From: JBHHZI01 sp046757965
GTDB lineage: Bacteria; Acidobacteriota; Polarisedimenticolia; SMYD01
Direction of reading: 5' to 3'
DNA: 15,909 nt
NCBI GenBank assembly: GCA_046757965.1
Contig: JBHHZI010000071.1
Location: forward strand, 1 to 15,909
The notes under the pieces were generated by a model. That model was given only the letters and a program-made list of their open reading frames with translations, did no database searches and was not told the origin of the DNA. Shown here piece by piece: positions 1 through 6,917 of the stretch (its first letter is position 1; each line of letters begins with the position of its first letter). Position numbers and translations under genes: made by a program.

Positions 1-495
1 CTCGCGGAGGCTGCCGATGCGAAGCGTCCCGGGCGAGTGGTTCTCGAGGTGGCTCCCGCACAGGCGGACGACCCGACGGATACCGTCCGCCTGCGTGCTG
101 TTCTCATCGGGCCGCTCCCCGGTGAGGGGCGCCGTGAGATCTACGCCTTCACTGCGGGGCTTCGATTCCCCGCGCAGCGTCTCGAGTACCTGCCCGCGGC
201 ACTTCGCAAGGGCACCCTGCTGGAGGCCGACGGGAAGACGAGCCTGATCACGGGGGGTGTGGCACCGGACGATCCGGAGCGTCTGACGGTGGGAGCGTCG
301 CGTCTCGGGGCCATTCCGGGTGTTGCGGTCTCGCCTGGCCGCCACCTGCTCTTCTCCGTGGCGTTTCGCATCGTCTCGCCGGGCGACGCGCCGATGACGT
401 GGGAGGAGGCGAGTTTCATCGATGCCGACATCAAGCCGGTGGACGGACCCCACTTCGTCGCCGGCACGCTTCACCTGGCCGCCGTGGAGAACTGA
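1..495 (+). CDS. Cohesin-like domain protein, C-terminal part (5' truncated by window)
   Basis: The frame is open from the first base and ends at TGA 493-495, so only the last 164 codons are present and the start lies outside the window. The visible protein resembles a cohesin-type beta-sandwich: a VVLEVAPA opening strand, a central LRFPAQRLEYLPA strand pair, then TVGASRLGAIPGV and HLLFSVAFRIVSPG. The last two resemble the late strands of cohesin-like domains, where a 'vg.sRlG...Gv' turn is followed by a hydrophobic strand. No dockerin and no membrane anchor are visible, but the N-terminus is missing. The next gene starts one base after the stop, so the two are probably co-transcribed. In non-cellulolytic bacteria such domains often occur in secreted or surface proteins of unknown partner. 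The coding call is firm; the domain assignment is by pattern only. Confidence 0.6.
   Translation, partial: LAEAADAKRPGRVVLEVAPAQADDPTDTVRLRAVLIGPLPGEGRREIYAFTAGLRFPAQRLEYLPAALRKGTLLEADGKTSLITGGVAPDDPERLTVGASRLGAIPGVAVSPGRHLLFSVAFRIVSPGDAPMTWEEASFIDADIKPVDGPHFVAGTLHLAAVEN
486..490 (+). promoter_or_regulatory. Ribosome binding site GGAGA for the gene at 497
   Basis: GGAGA lies six bases before ATG 497, inside the last codons of the preceding gene. It supports ATG 497 over the longer in-frame start at 422. The extra residues from 422 are antisense-like and would displace the signal peptide. Confidence 0.6.
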
Positions 496-496
496 C

Positions 497-2200
497 ATGT
501 GCCCATCGAAGCGGGAGGGGCGGCCGGGCCGCTCCGTGACCGTGACCCTCGTCTGCGCCGGCCTGCTGGGCGTGCTCTCTGTCGGGCGGTCGCCGACGCT
601 CGGCGCGGAACTTCCCTACGTCGACGATATCCAGCAAGAGCGGTCCAGCGATGGTCCGGCGCGTCTCGTCATGCGCCCCAGCGCCAAGCTGGATCTCGTC
701 ATGATCGTGGCCGCGCTGGCCGATCAGCAGCGCGCCTTCATGCGGTCGCTCCACGATGAGATGCTCGGAGCGTACTGGGTCAACAACACACGCCAGTTTG
801 CTCTCGAGGCGGCTCCGCGCCACCTGAAGACACTCCGGGCACAGGGCCTGTGGGGCGATCGGCTCCTCGAGCTGGCGATGCATCTCTCCGAGCCGCCAGC
901 GCTGGAACGGGTCGTTCCCTGGTCGGACGGTTTGCTGGCGGTGGCCGGCGGAGGGGAGGACGAGACCGCGCCGGCGCAGCTCGATCGGTTCGTCGATGAG
1001 TTGCGGGACTTCGCGGAGAAGTCGCGTTTCATGGAACGTTACACGCGCAAGGCCGACGAGTATCAGGCCATGCAGACGACCCTCGAGACCACCTTCAAGG
1101 GGACCCGGCCTCTCGAGCAGAACACCGGATTCTGGGGCGTCGACGCTCCGGGTGACTTCTACCTCCTGCCGTCCCCGGTCATGCTCGGTGGGTCGCTGGC
1201 CAGTGTCGCCGTGGGCTCTCGCACGCACCAGTTCATGGCGTTCGGCCCGGCCCGGCCGGAGGATCTCGAGAACACCGGATTCCTGCACCATGTCGTGTAC
1301 CACGAACTCAGCCATCCGCTCGTCGATCCGGTGCTCGCCGCCCACCGCGATGATCTGGATGGGTCGAAACAGCTCTGGTTCGCGGTGTCCAGCCGGCTCA
1401 GCCGGGGGCAGAACGTGCTCAACTGGACCGACTGCGTCGGTGAGCACCTGCTCCGGGCGTACAACGTGCGTCTTCTTCGGGACCAGTCGGCGGTGCAGGC
1501 GGAGCTGGCCATCGACAGCGAGGTGGCGGCTGGTTTCCTGTACATGCGACAGTTCCTGGCCCTGCTGGACGACTACGCCGCCGACCGCAAGCGGTGGCCT
1601 GATCTGGCCGCGTTCATGCCCGAGATGTCGACACGCCTGGACGCGACCGCGTCGAGCGATGCGGCCATCGACCCGGCCACCAGGCCGCCGGCGTTCTCTC
1701 TGAACAATCCGGGCTTCGAGGCGACCGGCGACGGCTGGCTGGTGAGCGGGTGGGAACTGGCCCGGGCGGGCAGTGTCCCGACCGTGACCGACGCCGGCTT
1801 CCCGCAAGTCACCCGGGACGGGAACAACGCGCACGGTGGCGAGGCATCCCTGCGGGTCGACGTGACCGACGCAACCCGCGACCTCATCGCCGTGGAGCAA
1901 GGTCCGCTGGCGGTGCGCCCCGGCGGCACCGTGCGCGTCTCCGGCTGGCTGAAGACCGACGAGGTGGCCCGTCACACGGGTCAGCAACGGGTCTGTGGTT
2001 TTTATGTCCTGTTCATGAACGGTGATGGCGACGTGATCAGCCGCGGAGAGACCGACTCGGCGGTCGGCACCATCGACTGGACCGCGCTGTCAGGGGAATT
2101 CGTGGCTCCGGCCGGCACCGTCGGCGCCCGCTTCGGCATCCTTCTCGGGATGAGCGGGACGGCATGGTTCGACGACCTGAACTTCGAGCGTCTCGACTAG
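497..2200 (+). CDS. Exported DUF4932-type putative zinc metalloprotease with C-terminal carbohydrate-binding-like domain
   Basis: The 567-residue protein begins with a basic stretch and a hydrophobic segment (about residues 17-35) ending near LGAE, a probable Sec signal peptide. The central part resembles DUF4932. It has a FYLLPSPVMLGGSLAS strand pair and a HELSH motif (His269, Glu270, His273) followed by PLVDP, which matches the HExxH zinc motif. Glu316 in DCVGEHLLRA is a plausible third ligand of gluzincin type. From about residue 403 an NPGFE start and a WFDDLNFERL end mark a jelly-roll carbohydrate-binding-like domain. The protein probably acts in the periplasm or outside the cell. Peptidase activity is inferred from the motif, and DUF4932 itself has no settled function. 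The start is one base after the cohesin-like gene and is preceded by GGAGA. The stop overlaps that of the convergent PHP gene. Confidence 0.75.
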   Translation: MCPSKREGRPGRSVTVTLVCAGLLGVLSVGRSPTLGAELPYVDDIQQERSSDGPARLVMRPSAKLDLVMIVAALADQQRAFMRSLHDEMLGAYWVNNTRQFALEAAPRHLKTLRAQGLWGDRLLELAMHLSEPPALERVVPWSDGLLAVAGGGEDETAPAQLDRFVDELRDFAEKSRFMERYTRKADEYQAMQTTLETTFKGTRPLEQNTGFWGVDAPGDFYLLPSPVMLGGSLASVAVGSRTHQFMAFGPARPEDLENTGFLHHVVYHELSHPLVDPVLAAHRDDLDGSKQLWFAVSSRLSRGQNVLNWTDCVGEHLLRAYNVRLLRDQSAVQAELAIDSEVAAGFLYMRQFLALLDDYAADRKRWPDLAAFMPEMSTRLDATASSDAAIDPATRPPAFSLNNPGFEATGDGWLVSGWELARAGSVPTVTDAGFPQVTRDGNNAHGGEASLRVDVTDATRDLIAVEQGPLAVRPGGTVRVSGWLKTDEVARHTGQQRVCGFYVLFMNGDGDVISRGETDSAVGTIDWTALSGEFVAPAGTVGARFGILLGMSGTAWFDDLNFERLD

Positions 2201-4119
2201 GGCGCTCCGGACGCCGGTGAGGTCGAGCTCACGAACACCGGGTTGGTGAAGGCCAGGGGCGAGAATCCCGGCGCGACCAGCCTGTAGACCGGACCCGGGT
2301 CGGCGTCCGGCCCGTCCGCCGGATCTCCGGCCTCCACGAGGAGCCAGTCTCCGGCCTGCGCCTCCAGATCGAACCGGGTGTCGAGGCGCAGGATCTGCCG
2401 GGCGTCGCCTGCCAGCGGGATCCGGCGGGCGATGTCACCGTTGACGATGACACGGACCTCGCGCACGGGAATCCACCCCGCTGCCCGCACCCGGATGTGT
2501 ACCGGGATCGTTCTGCCGGTGAGGTTGACCGTCTCGCCGGGGCCGCGGTCATCGCCGACCTCGAGGTCGATGACCGGTCCCGTGGTGCCGACGACCGCAC
2601 CCGTCCTCAGCGCGGCGAGAAATCGGTCTCGACGGAAGGTGGCGGGGATATCGCTTTCCGGCCCCACGGCGACGAGGTTCCTCGGGAAACCGGGTCCCAC
2701 TAGGACTCGATGGTGAGAATCCGAGTTGGCGGTCCCGGTCGGTCTCATGCCCGCATCGAGCAACGCGAACCAGTCCTGCCGGACCTCCCGGTACAGCGCC
2801 AGGGAAAAACGGTTCAGAATCTCGATGGCATCAAAGTCCTTGTTGAGATACCGGCCGGTGACGTCGGCGTGCAGCAGGAAATCGTTCGGGGTGCTGCGCC
2901 CGGACAGGGGTGTGAACCCGGCTGTCTCGAACCAGGCGGCGATGTCGGTTCCCCGCCGGGCCTCGCCCGGCACGGTGATGATGCCCCGGGGATGGTTGAC
3001 CTCGATGATGCCGCCGGCGATTCCGGCAGGGTGTCGGCGGTCCTCCCCCGCGCGGACCCCGGGGTCCGGGGCCGCCGGCTCGCCCGCGGCCCGGCGGGGC
3101 CAGGGCCGCGTCGCGGCCCTGGCCGACGGGGCGAACGGCAGCAGGGTCCAGTGGCCGGCGGCGGTGGACCCGCGGGGGCCGAGACCGGCCTCGACGCCGA
3201 TGAGGGATCGGATCCGTCCGGACGCCTCCGGGATGGAGGCGATCACCGGGGCATAGTCGGTGAGCACATGGTGGTCGGAAGCCACCAGGATCTCGACTCC
3301 GGCGGCCAGATAACCGGTGACACGATCCTCGAGGGGAACGAACGAGTCCATCGACGGAGTGGCGTGCACGTGGAGATCGGCACCGATCCAGCCTGGTGTC
3401 GGCACCACGTGTGAGATGGACATCTCGACCTCGCGCCGCGAGCCGGCGCGGACCTCCACGGTTTGGCGGGCGACCGAGTACTCGATCCCGCGGGTCGCCG
3501 TGAGCTCGTAACGGCCCGGGGCCAGGCGGACGTCGAGGCGGCCTGTGGGCGTGTCCAGGAAGCCGGGATGAGCATCCCTCTCTCGTGGATCGATGCGGTC
3601 CGCCCCCGGTGTGCCAAAATCCGGCGTGGGGGTCGGAGAGAGTCCCTCGAACCAGATCCGGGCCGGCACAGGCGTGTCGTCCTCGACCACCTGGATGTCC
3701 AGTTGCGCGGCCGCGGGCGCAAACCGCACCGTCCGCGTGCTCTCGCTCCGGCCGCCCCCATCGGTCACCCAGACGGCGCGCAGTCTCACCGGGCCGGCGG
3801 TCTCACCTGCCATCTCGACCGTGAGGGTCGCCACGCTCTCGCCTCCGAGCGATCGCATGCGGCGAAACGGTCCCGCGAAGGGCGAGGACACCTCGCGCGT
3901 ACCGAGCCAGACCTCGAGATGACCCGGGGGTCGATCGGCCGGCAGCACGATCCCGACATCGACCCGGTCGTGGGTCAGCGTGGCCCCGGCGACCGGGGAG
4001 AGAAACTCAGGCGGTGGGATCGATTCCGGTGACGGTCCGGAGAGGCACCCGGCGAACAGAGGTGGCAGGAGGGCGGTGAGCACGACGCAGAACCTGGGGA
4101 TGTGGGACGGATGGCTCAT
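2197..4119 (-). CDS. CehA/McbA-type PHP-domain metallohydrolase lipoprotein
   Basis: The 640-residue protein starts MSHPSHIPRF, followed by a hydrophobic stretch and the lipobox LFAGC, so it is probably a lipoprotein. Residues about 40-230 look like Ig/beta-sandwich modules. The PHP metal-binding residues are visible in order: His250 and His252 (ADLHVHAT), Asp282-His283-His284 (ASDHH), Glu310 (GVEAG), His376 (EVNHPRG), and Asp467 with His469 (NSDSHH). A beta-rich C-terminal domain follows from about residue 500. CehA/McbA proteins hydrolyse carbamate or phosphodiester-like bonds, but the substrate here cannot be read. An Arg/Pro/Ala-rich insert (about residues 330-368) between Glu310 and His376 is encoded by strongly palindromic DNA. 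The frame stays open upstream to 4806, but that extension is antisense to the sigma factor gene. ATG 4119 has no Shine-Dalgarno and may be leaderless. Confidence 0.85.
   Translation of the reverse strand: MSHPSHIPRFCVVLTALLPPLFAGCLSGPSPESIPPPEFLSPVAGATLTHDRVDVGIVLPADRPPGHLEVWLGTREVSSPFAGPFRRMRSLGGESVATLTVEMAGETAGPVRLRAVWVTDGGGRSESTRTVRFAPAAAQLDIQVVEDDTPVPARIWFEGLSPTPTPDFGTPGADRIDPRERDAHPGFLDTPTGRLDVRLAPGRYELTATRGIEYSVARQTVEVRAGSRREVEMSISHVVPTPGWIGADLHVHATPSMDSFVPLEDRVTGYLAAGVEILVASDHHVLTDYAPVIASIPEASGRIRSLIGVEAGLGPRGSTAAGHWTLLPFAPSARAATRPWPRRAAGEPAAPDPGVRAGEDRRHPAGIAGGIIEVNHPRGIITVPGEARRGTDIAAWFETAGFTPLSGRSTPNDFLLHADVTGRYLNKDFDAIEILNRFSLALYREVRQDWFALLDAGMRPTGTANSDSHHRVLVGPGFPRNLVAVGPESDIPATFRRDRFLAALRTGAVVGTTGPVIDLEVGDDRGPGETVNLTGRTIPVHIRVRAAGWIPVREVRVIVNGDIARRIPLAGDARQILRLDTRFDLEAQAGDWLLVEAGDPADGPDADPGPVYRLVAPGFSPLAFTNPVFVSSTSPASGAP
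3053..3068. repeat. 16-bp perfect palindrome inside the PHP gene
   Basis: CGGACCCC followed directly by GGGGTCCG forms a perfect self-complementary block with no spacer. It is the first of three nested or adjacent inverted repeats in 3053-3124. Confidence 0.7.
3072..3097. repeat. 7-bp-arm hairpin inside the PHP gene
   Basis: CCGCCGG (3072-3078) is complementary to CCGGCGG (3091-3097), with a 12-base loop. It sits between the two stronger palindromes. Alone it could be chance in GC-rich DNA. Confidence 0.4.
3098..3124. repeat. 27-bp near-perfect palindrome inside the PHP gene
   Basis: The arm GGCCAGGGCCGCG (3098-3110) is the exact reverse complement of CGCGGCCCTGGCC (3112-3124), with a single T at the centre: 13 paired bases. 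It encodes part of the low-complexity insert of the PHP protein. This is far longer than the surrounding inverted repeats and could extrude a cruciform or form an RNA hairpin. Confidence 0.75.
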
Positions 4120-4127
4120 GCGCGGGC

Positions 4128-4156
4128 AGTGTAGGAGGCGTTTCCCCACCCTGCAA
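4128..4156 (-). promoter_or_regulatory. Candidate promoter for the PHP lipoprotein gene
   Basis: On the minus strand TTGCAG (4156-4151) and TACACT (4133-4128) are separated by 17 bases, matching sigma-70-type spacing with 3/6 and 4/6 consensus bases. The -10 box ends 8 bases before ATG 4119, so transcription would begin almost at the start codon, giving a leaderless mRNA. That fits the missing Shine-Dalgarno. Confidence 0.4.
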
Positions 4157-4168
4157 GCCAGGTACAAT
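4140..4168 (+). promoter_or_regulatory. Candidate promoter for the sigma factor operon
   Basis: TACAAT at 4163-4168 differs from the TATAAT -10 consensus at one base. The -35 is weak: GTTTCC at 4140-4145 gives a 17-base spacer. Transcription would start near 4175 and leave a leader of about 25 bases holding the GGAGGT ribosome site. The sites interleave with the divergent PHP promoter, so the two may compete. Confidence 0.4.
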
Positions 4169-4190
4169 GACCCCGATCGTGGGTGGTGCC

Positions 4191-4196
4191 GGAGGT
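4191..4196 (+). promoter_or_regulatory. Ribosome binding site GGAGGT for the sigma factor gene
   Basis: A perfect GGAGGT lies four bases before GTG 4201. It favours that start over the in-frame GTG codons at 4183 and 4186, which have no comparable site. The spacing is slightly short. Confidence 0.6.
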
Positions 4197-4200
4197 CGGC

Positions 4201-5244
4201 GTGAGTGGCAAGACGAGACAGGCGGGCGGTTCTCCCGGGCGGAACGTGGGCGAGGCCCCACTGCCGGAGGAGTCCGACAGCGACGTCACGCTCGCCGGGT
4301 CGGGCGACGAATCCGACGGCGACGGCGTCGAGGTCAGCATGGATGCGCCCGCGGCGCTGGTGCCGGCCGGTGAGACTCATCTCACCCGCTATGATGCGCT
4401 CTCCGCCTACATGCGTGAGATCTCCCGCTACCCGCTCCTCGACGCCGAGGAGGAGCGCCGACTCGGACTGGCGGCGCAAGAGGGCGATCGCGATGCGGTC
4501 GTCAAGCTGGCCACGAGCAACCTGCGGCTGGTGGTGAGCGTGGCGATGAGGTACCGGAACTCGTGGAACAACCTGCTGGACCTGATCCAGGAGGGGAACG
4601 TCGGTCTGATGAAGGCCATCGATCGGTTCGATCCCCATCGTGGTCTCCGGTTCTCGACGTATGCGACGTGGTGGATCAAGGCGTACATGCTGAAGTATCT
4701 GCTCGACAACTGGTCCCTCGTTCGTGTGGGGACGAGCAATGCGCGCCGCAAGGTGTTCTTCAATCTGAAACGCGAGCGCGAGCGTCTCCGGTTGCAGGGA
4801 ATTCATGCCGACTCGAAGATGCTCGCGCAGCGTCTCGATGTGACCGAACAGGATGTCCAGGAGGTCGGGCAGGCGCTGGATGCCAAGGATATGTCGCTGG
4901 ACGCGCCCGCGGCAGGCGAGCCGGGAAGCGAGCGCGGCCGGTCATTGCCCTCGGCGGATCCTCTGCCCGACGAGCAGGTTGCCGAGGACGAGTCTCATGA
5001 CATTCTCAGGAGGCAGTTCGCGCGCTTTGCCGCCCAGCTCCCCCGGCGCGAGCGGGAGGTGTTCACCGACCGTCTCGCCAGCGAGGACCCGGCGACCTTG
5101 CAGCAACTGGCCGATCGATTCGGCATGACGCGGGAGGGTGTGCGCCAGGTCGAGAAGCGGGTCGTGGCGCGGTTCCGCGAGTTCGTCACCACCGAGATGA
5201 ACGACTACGATCTCGACCTCGCATTCGCCGGGGACGGTGCGTGA
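4201..5244 (+). CDS. RNA polymerase sigma factor, sigma-32 (RpoH)-like
   Basis: The 347-residue protein is a group 3/heat-shock-type sigma factor. Region 1.2 is at about 62-90 (YDALSAYMREISRYPLL). Region 2 is at about 95-175 and includes LLDLIQEGNVGLMKAIDRFDP (124-144) and FSTYATWWIKAYML for -10 recognition. RRKVFFNLK at 182-190 matches the RpoH-family signature after region 2.4. Region 3 follows, and region 4 is at about 275-330 with a helix-turn-helix (LQQLADRFGMTREGVRQVEKR). An acidic, Gly/Asp/Ser-rich extension of about 60 residues before region 1.2 is longer than usual for RpoH. The family directs core polymerase to heat-shock or envelope-stress promoters; the regulon here is unknown. 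It is first in an operon, and its stop overlaps the amidohydrolase start (GTGA 5241-5244). It could equally be a lineage-specific SigB/SigC-type paralogue, so no gene symbol is given. Confidence 0.88.
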   Translation: MSGKTRQAGGSPGRNVGEAPLPEESDSDVTLAGSGDESDGDGVEVSMDAPAALVPAGETHLTRYDALSAYMREISRYPLLDAEEERRLGLAAQEGDRDAVVKLATSNLRLVVSVAMRYRNSWNNLLDLIQEGNVGLMKAIDRFDPHRGLRFSTYATWWIKAYMLKYLLDNWSLVRVGTSNARRKVFFNLKRERERLRLQGIHADSKMLAQRLDVTEQDVQEVGQALDAKDMSLDAPAAGEPGSERGRSLPSADPLPDEQVAEDESHDILRRQFARFAAQLPRREREVFTDRLASEDPATLQQLADRFGMTREGVRQVEKRVVARFREFVTTEMNDYDLDLAFAGDGA

Positions 5245-6917
5245 GTCCAGCCGACCGCTTGCTCGTCCTCGCCGGCGTGACGCTGCCAGGCGGGAGGCGC
5301 GGCGCGGCGGCCATCGGGATCCGCAATGGTCGCATCGTGTCCGTGGGATCGCGCGCCGACGTCGTTCATGCCTGTCCCGTCGGCGCACCGGTCCGGGAGA
5401 TGGAGGGAGCCACCGTGCTTCCCGGTCTTGTGGATGCCCATGGCCATGTCCTGGCCCACGGTTTCGCCCTGGCGCGTCTCGATCTCAGGGACGTTGCCTC
5501 GTACGAGGAGCTGGTCGACCGGGTTGCAGCGCGGGCCGGGCGGCTGCCGGCCGGCCGCTGGATTCTCGGCCAGGGCTGGGATCACACGCGCTGGCCCGGC
5601 GGGGCTCTTCCTCATCATGATCTTCTCTCCCGGGTGACTCCGGAGCATCCCGTCCACCTGCGGCGCATCGACATGCACGCGGCGCTGGTCAACGCGCGGG
5701 CCATGGCGAGCGTGTCCCTGACACGCGCATCCACGGCTCCCGAGGGAGGACGCATCGTCAGGGATGCGGACGGTGAGCCGACGGGACTGCTCATCGATGA
5801 GGCGGCCGGTCTGGTGGAGTCGTCCATCCCGCCTCCGTCGGCGTCGGCCCGGCGAGACGCCCTGGAGCGCGCCCTGATTCACGTGGCCCGGCTGGGGATC
5901 ACGGCTGTGCACGATGCCGGCGTGGGATACGCGCCCGACCTGGGTGTGATGGACCAGGCGGATCCGGGGTGGGCTACCGTCGATCAGTACCGTCAGATGC
6001 AGGCGGAACATCGCCTGCCCGTTCGGGTCTGCGTCATGCTCGGAGGCAACTTCGCGCACCCTCCGCTGGCGAGCTACTTTGCGCGTCCACCGCTGGCTCC
6101 CGACGCGGAGGGTCGGCTGCGCGTGCAGGCCGTGAAGATCGGCGTGGACGGGGCGCTCGGTTCCCGGGGCGCTGCGCTGGAGGAGCCGTACGAGGACGAC
6201 CCGTTGCAAGCAGGTCTGCTGACCCGGAGCGCCGAAGAGACCACCCGCATCGCGCGGCGCGCGCTGGAGACCGGCTGGCAGATCGCGATTCACGCCATCG
6301 GCGATCGAGCCAACCGGGTGGCCCTGGATGCGCTCGACGCCGCCCGCCGAACGGTTCCGTCGGCGCGCGATCCGCGGCCCCGCATCGAACATGCGCAGGT
6401 CCTGCGAGCATCGGACGTGCGGCGATTCGGTGAGGGAGGCGTGATCGCCTCGGTGCAGCCGGTCCACGCGGTGTCCGACCACCGCTGGGTGGGTGAGCGT
6501 CTCGGCAGGCGCGTGCAGGGAGCGTACGCGTACGCCAGCCTGGCGGCCCACGGTGCCTGTCTCGCTGCCGGGTCCGACTTTCCGGTGGAGGATCCCGACC
6601 CCCTGATGGGCTTGCAGGCCGCCGTTGCCCGGCGGGACGGGAACGGACGGCCGGAGATCGGGTGGCGCATGGAGGAGGCTCTCGATCTGACCGCGGCCCT
6701 GGCCGCTTTCACGCGCGGTGCGGCTCATGCCGCCTTCATGGAATCCGAGACCGGTCGCCTGCGACCGGGAATGCGGGCGGATCTGACACTCGTCGACCGC
6801 GATCCGTTCACCGTGTCCCCGGAAGAGATCGGTCGGCTTCAGGTGCAACTCACTGTGGTGGAAGGGGAGACGGTGTTCGATGCGACCGCGGCGCCGGCGG
6901 GAGAGGGACGGTCGTGA
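5241..6917 (+). CDS. YtcJ-like metal-dependent amidohydrolase
   Basis: The 558-residue protein is a full-length amidohydrolase_3 (YtcJ-type) TIM-barrel enzyme. Visible ligands are the beta-1 HxH motif DAHGH (His67, His69), Lys299 in VKIGVDGALGSRGAAL, His351 in HAIGDRAN, His384 in RIEHAQVL, and Asp446 in GSDFPVED. It ends with the usual C-terminal beta-sandwich (RPGMRADLTLVDRDPF). There is no signal peptide, so it is cytoplasmic. Relatives hydrolyse amide or formamide bonds of diverse small molecules, and the substrate cannot be deduced here. GTG 5241 overlaps the sigma factor stop by four bases, with GGGGA upstream as a weak ribosome site. Its own stop overlaps the next start in the same way, so translation is probably coupled along the operon. 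Confidence 0.88.
   Translation: MSPADRLLVLAGVTLPGGRRGAAAIGIRNGRIVSVGSRADVVHACPVGAPVREMEGATVLPGLVDAHGHVLAHGFALARLDLRDVASYEELVDRVAARAGRLPAGRWILGQGWDHTRWPGGALPHHDLLSRVTPEHPVHLRRIDMHAALVNARAMASVSLTRASTAPEGGRIVRDADGEPTGLLIDEAAGLVESSIPPPSASARRDALERALIHVARLGITAVHDAGVGYAPDLGVMDQADPGWATVDQYRQMQAEHRLPVRVCVMLGGNFAHPPLASYFARPPLAPDAEGRLRVQAVKIGVDGALGSRGAALEEPYEDDPLQAGLLTRSAEETTRIARRALETGWQIAIHAIGDRANRVALDALDAARRTVPSARDPRPRIEHAQVLRASDVRRFGEGGVIASVQPVHAVSDHRWVGERLGRRVQGAYAYASLAAHGACLAAGSDFPVEDPDPLMGLQAAVARRDGNGRPEIGWRMEEALDLTAALAAFTRGAAHAAFMESETGRLRPGMRADLTLVDRDPFTVSPEEIGRLQVQLTVVEGETVFDATAAPAGEGRS

Noticed and set aside
422..496. Earlier ATG at 422 for the DUF4932 gene
   Set aside because: It overlaps the cohesin-like gene out of frame and buries the signal peptide. 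ATG 497 has a well-placed GGAGA.
431..1987. Minus-strand open frame (518 codons) opposite the DUF4932 gene
   Set aside because: Composition is His/Arg/Gly-rich without recognisable motifs, and it shares wobble positions with the real gene.
2018..2040. NGDGDVIS in the DUF4932 protein (from residue 508) as a dockerin calcium motif pairing with the cohesin-like neighbour
   Set aside because: There is only one copy, lying inside the jelly-roll domain. Dockerins need two spaced repeats.
4120..4806. N-terminal extension of the PHP gene up to 4806
   Set aside because: The frame is open, but it is antisense to the sigma factor. ATG 4119 begins a textbook lipoprotein signal.
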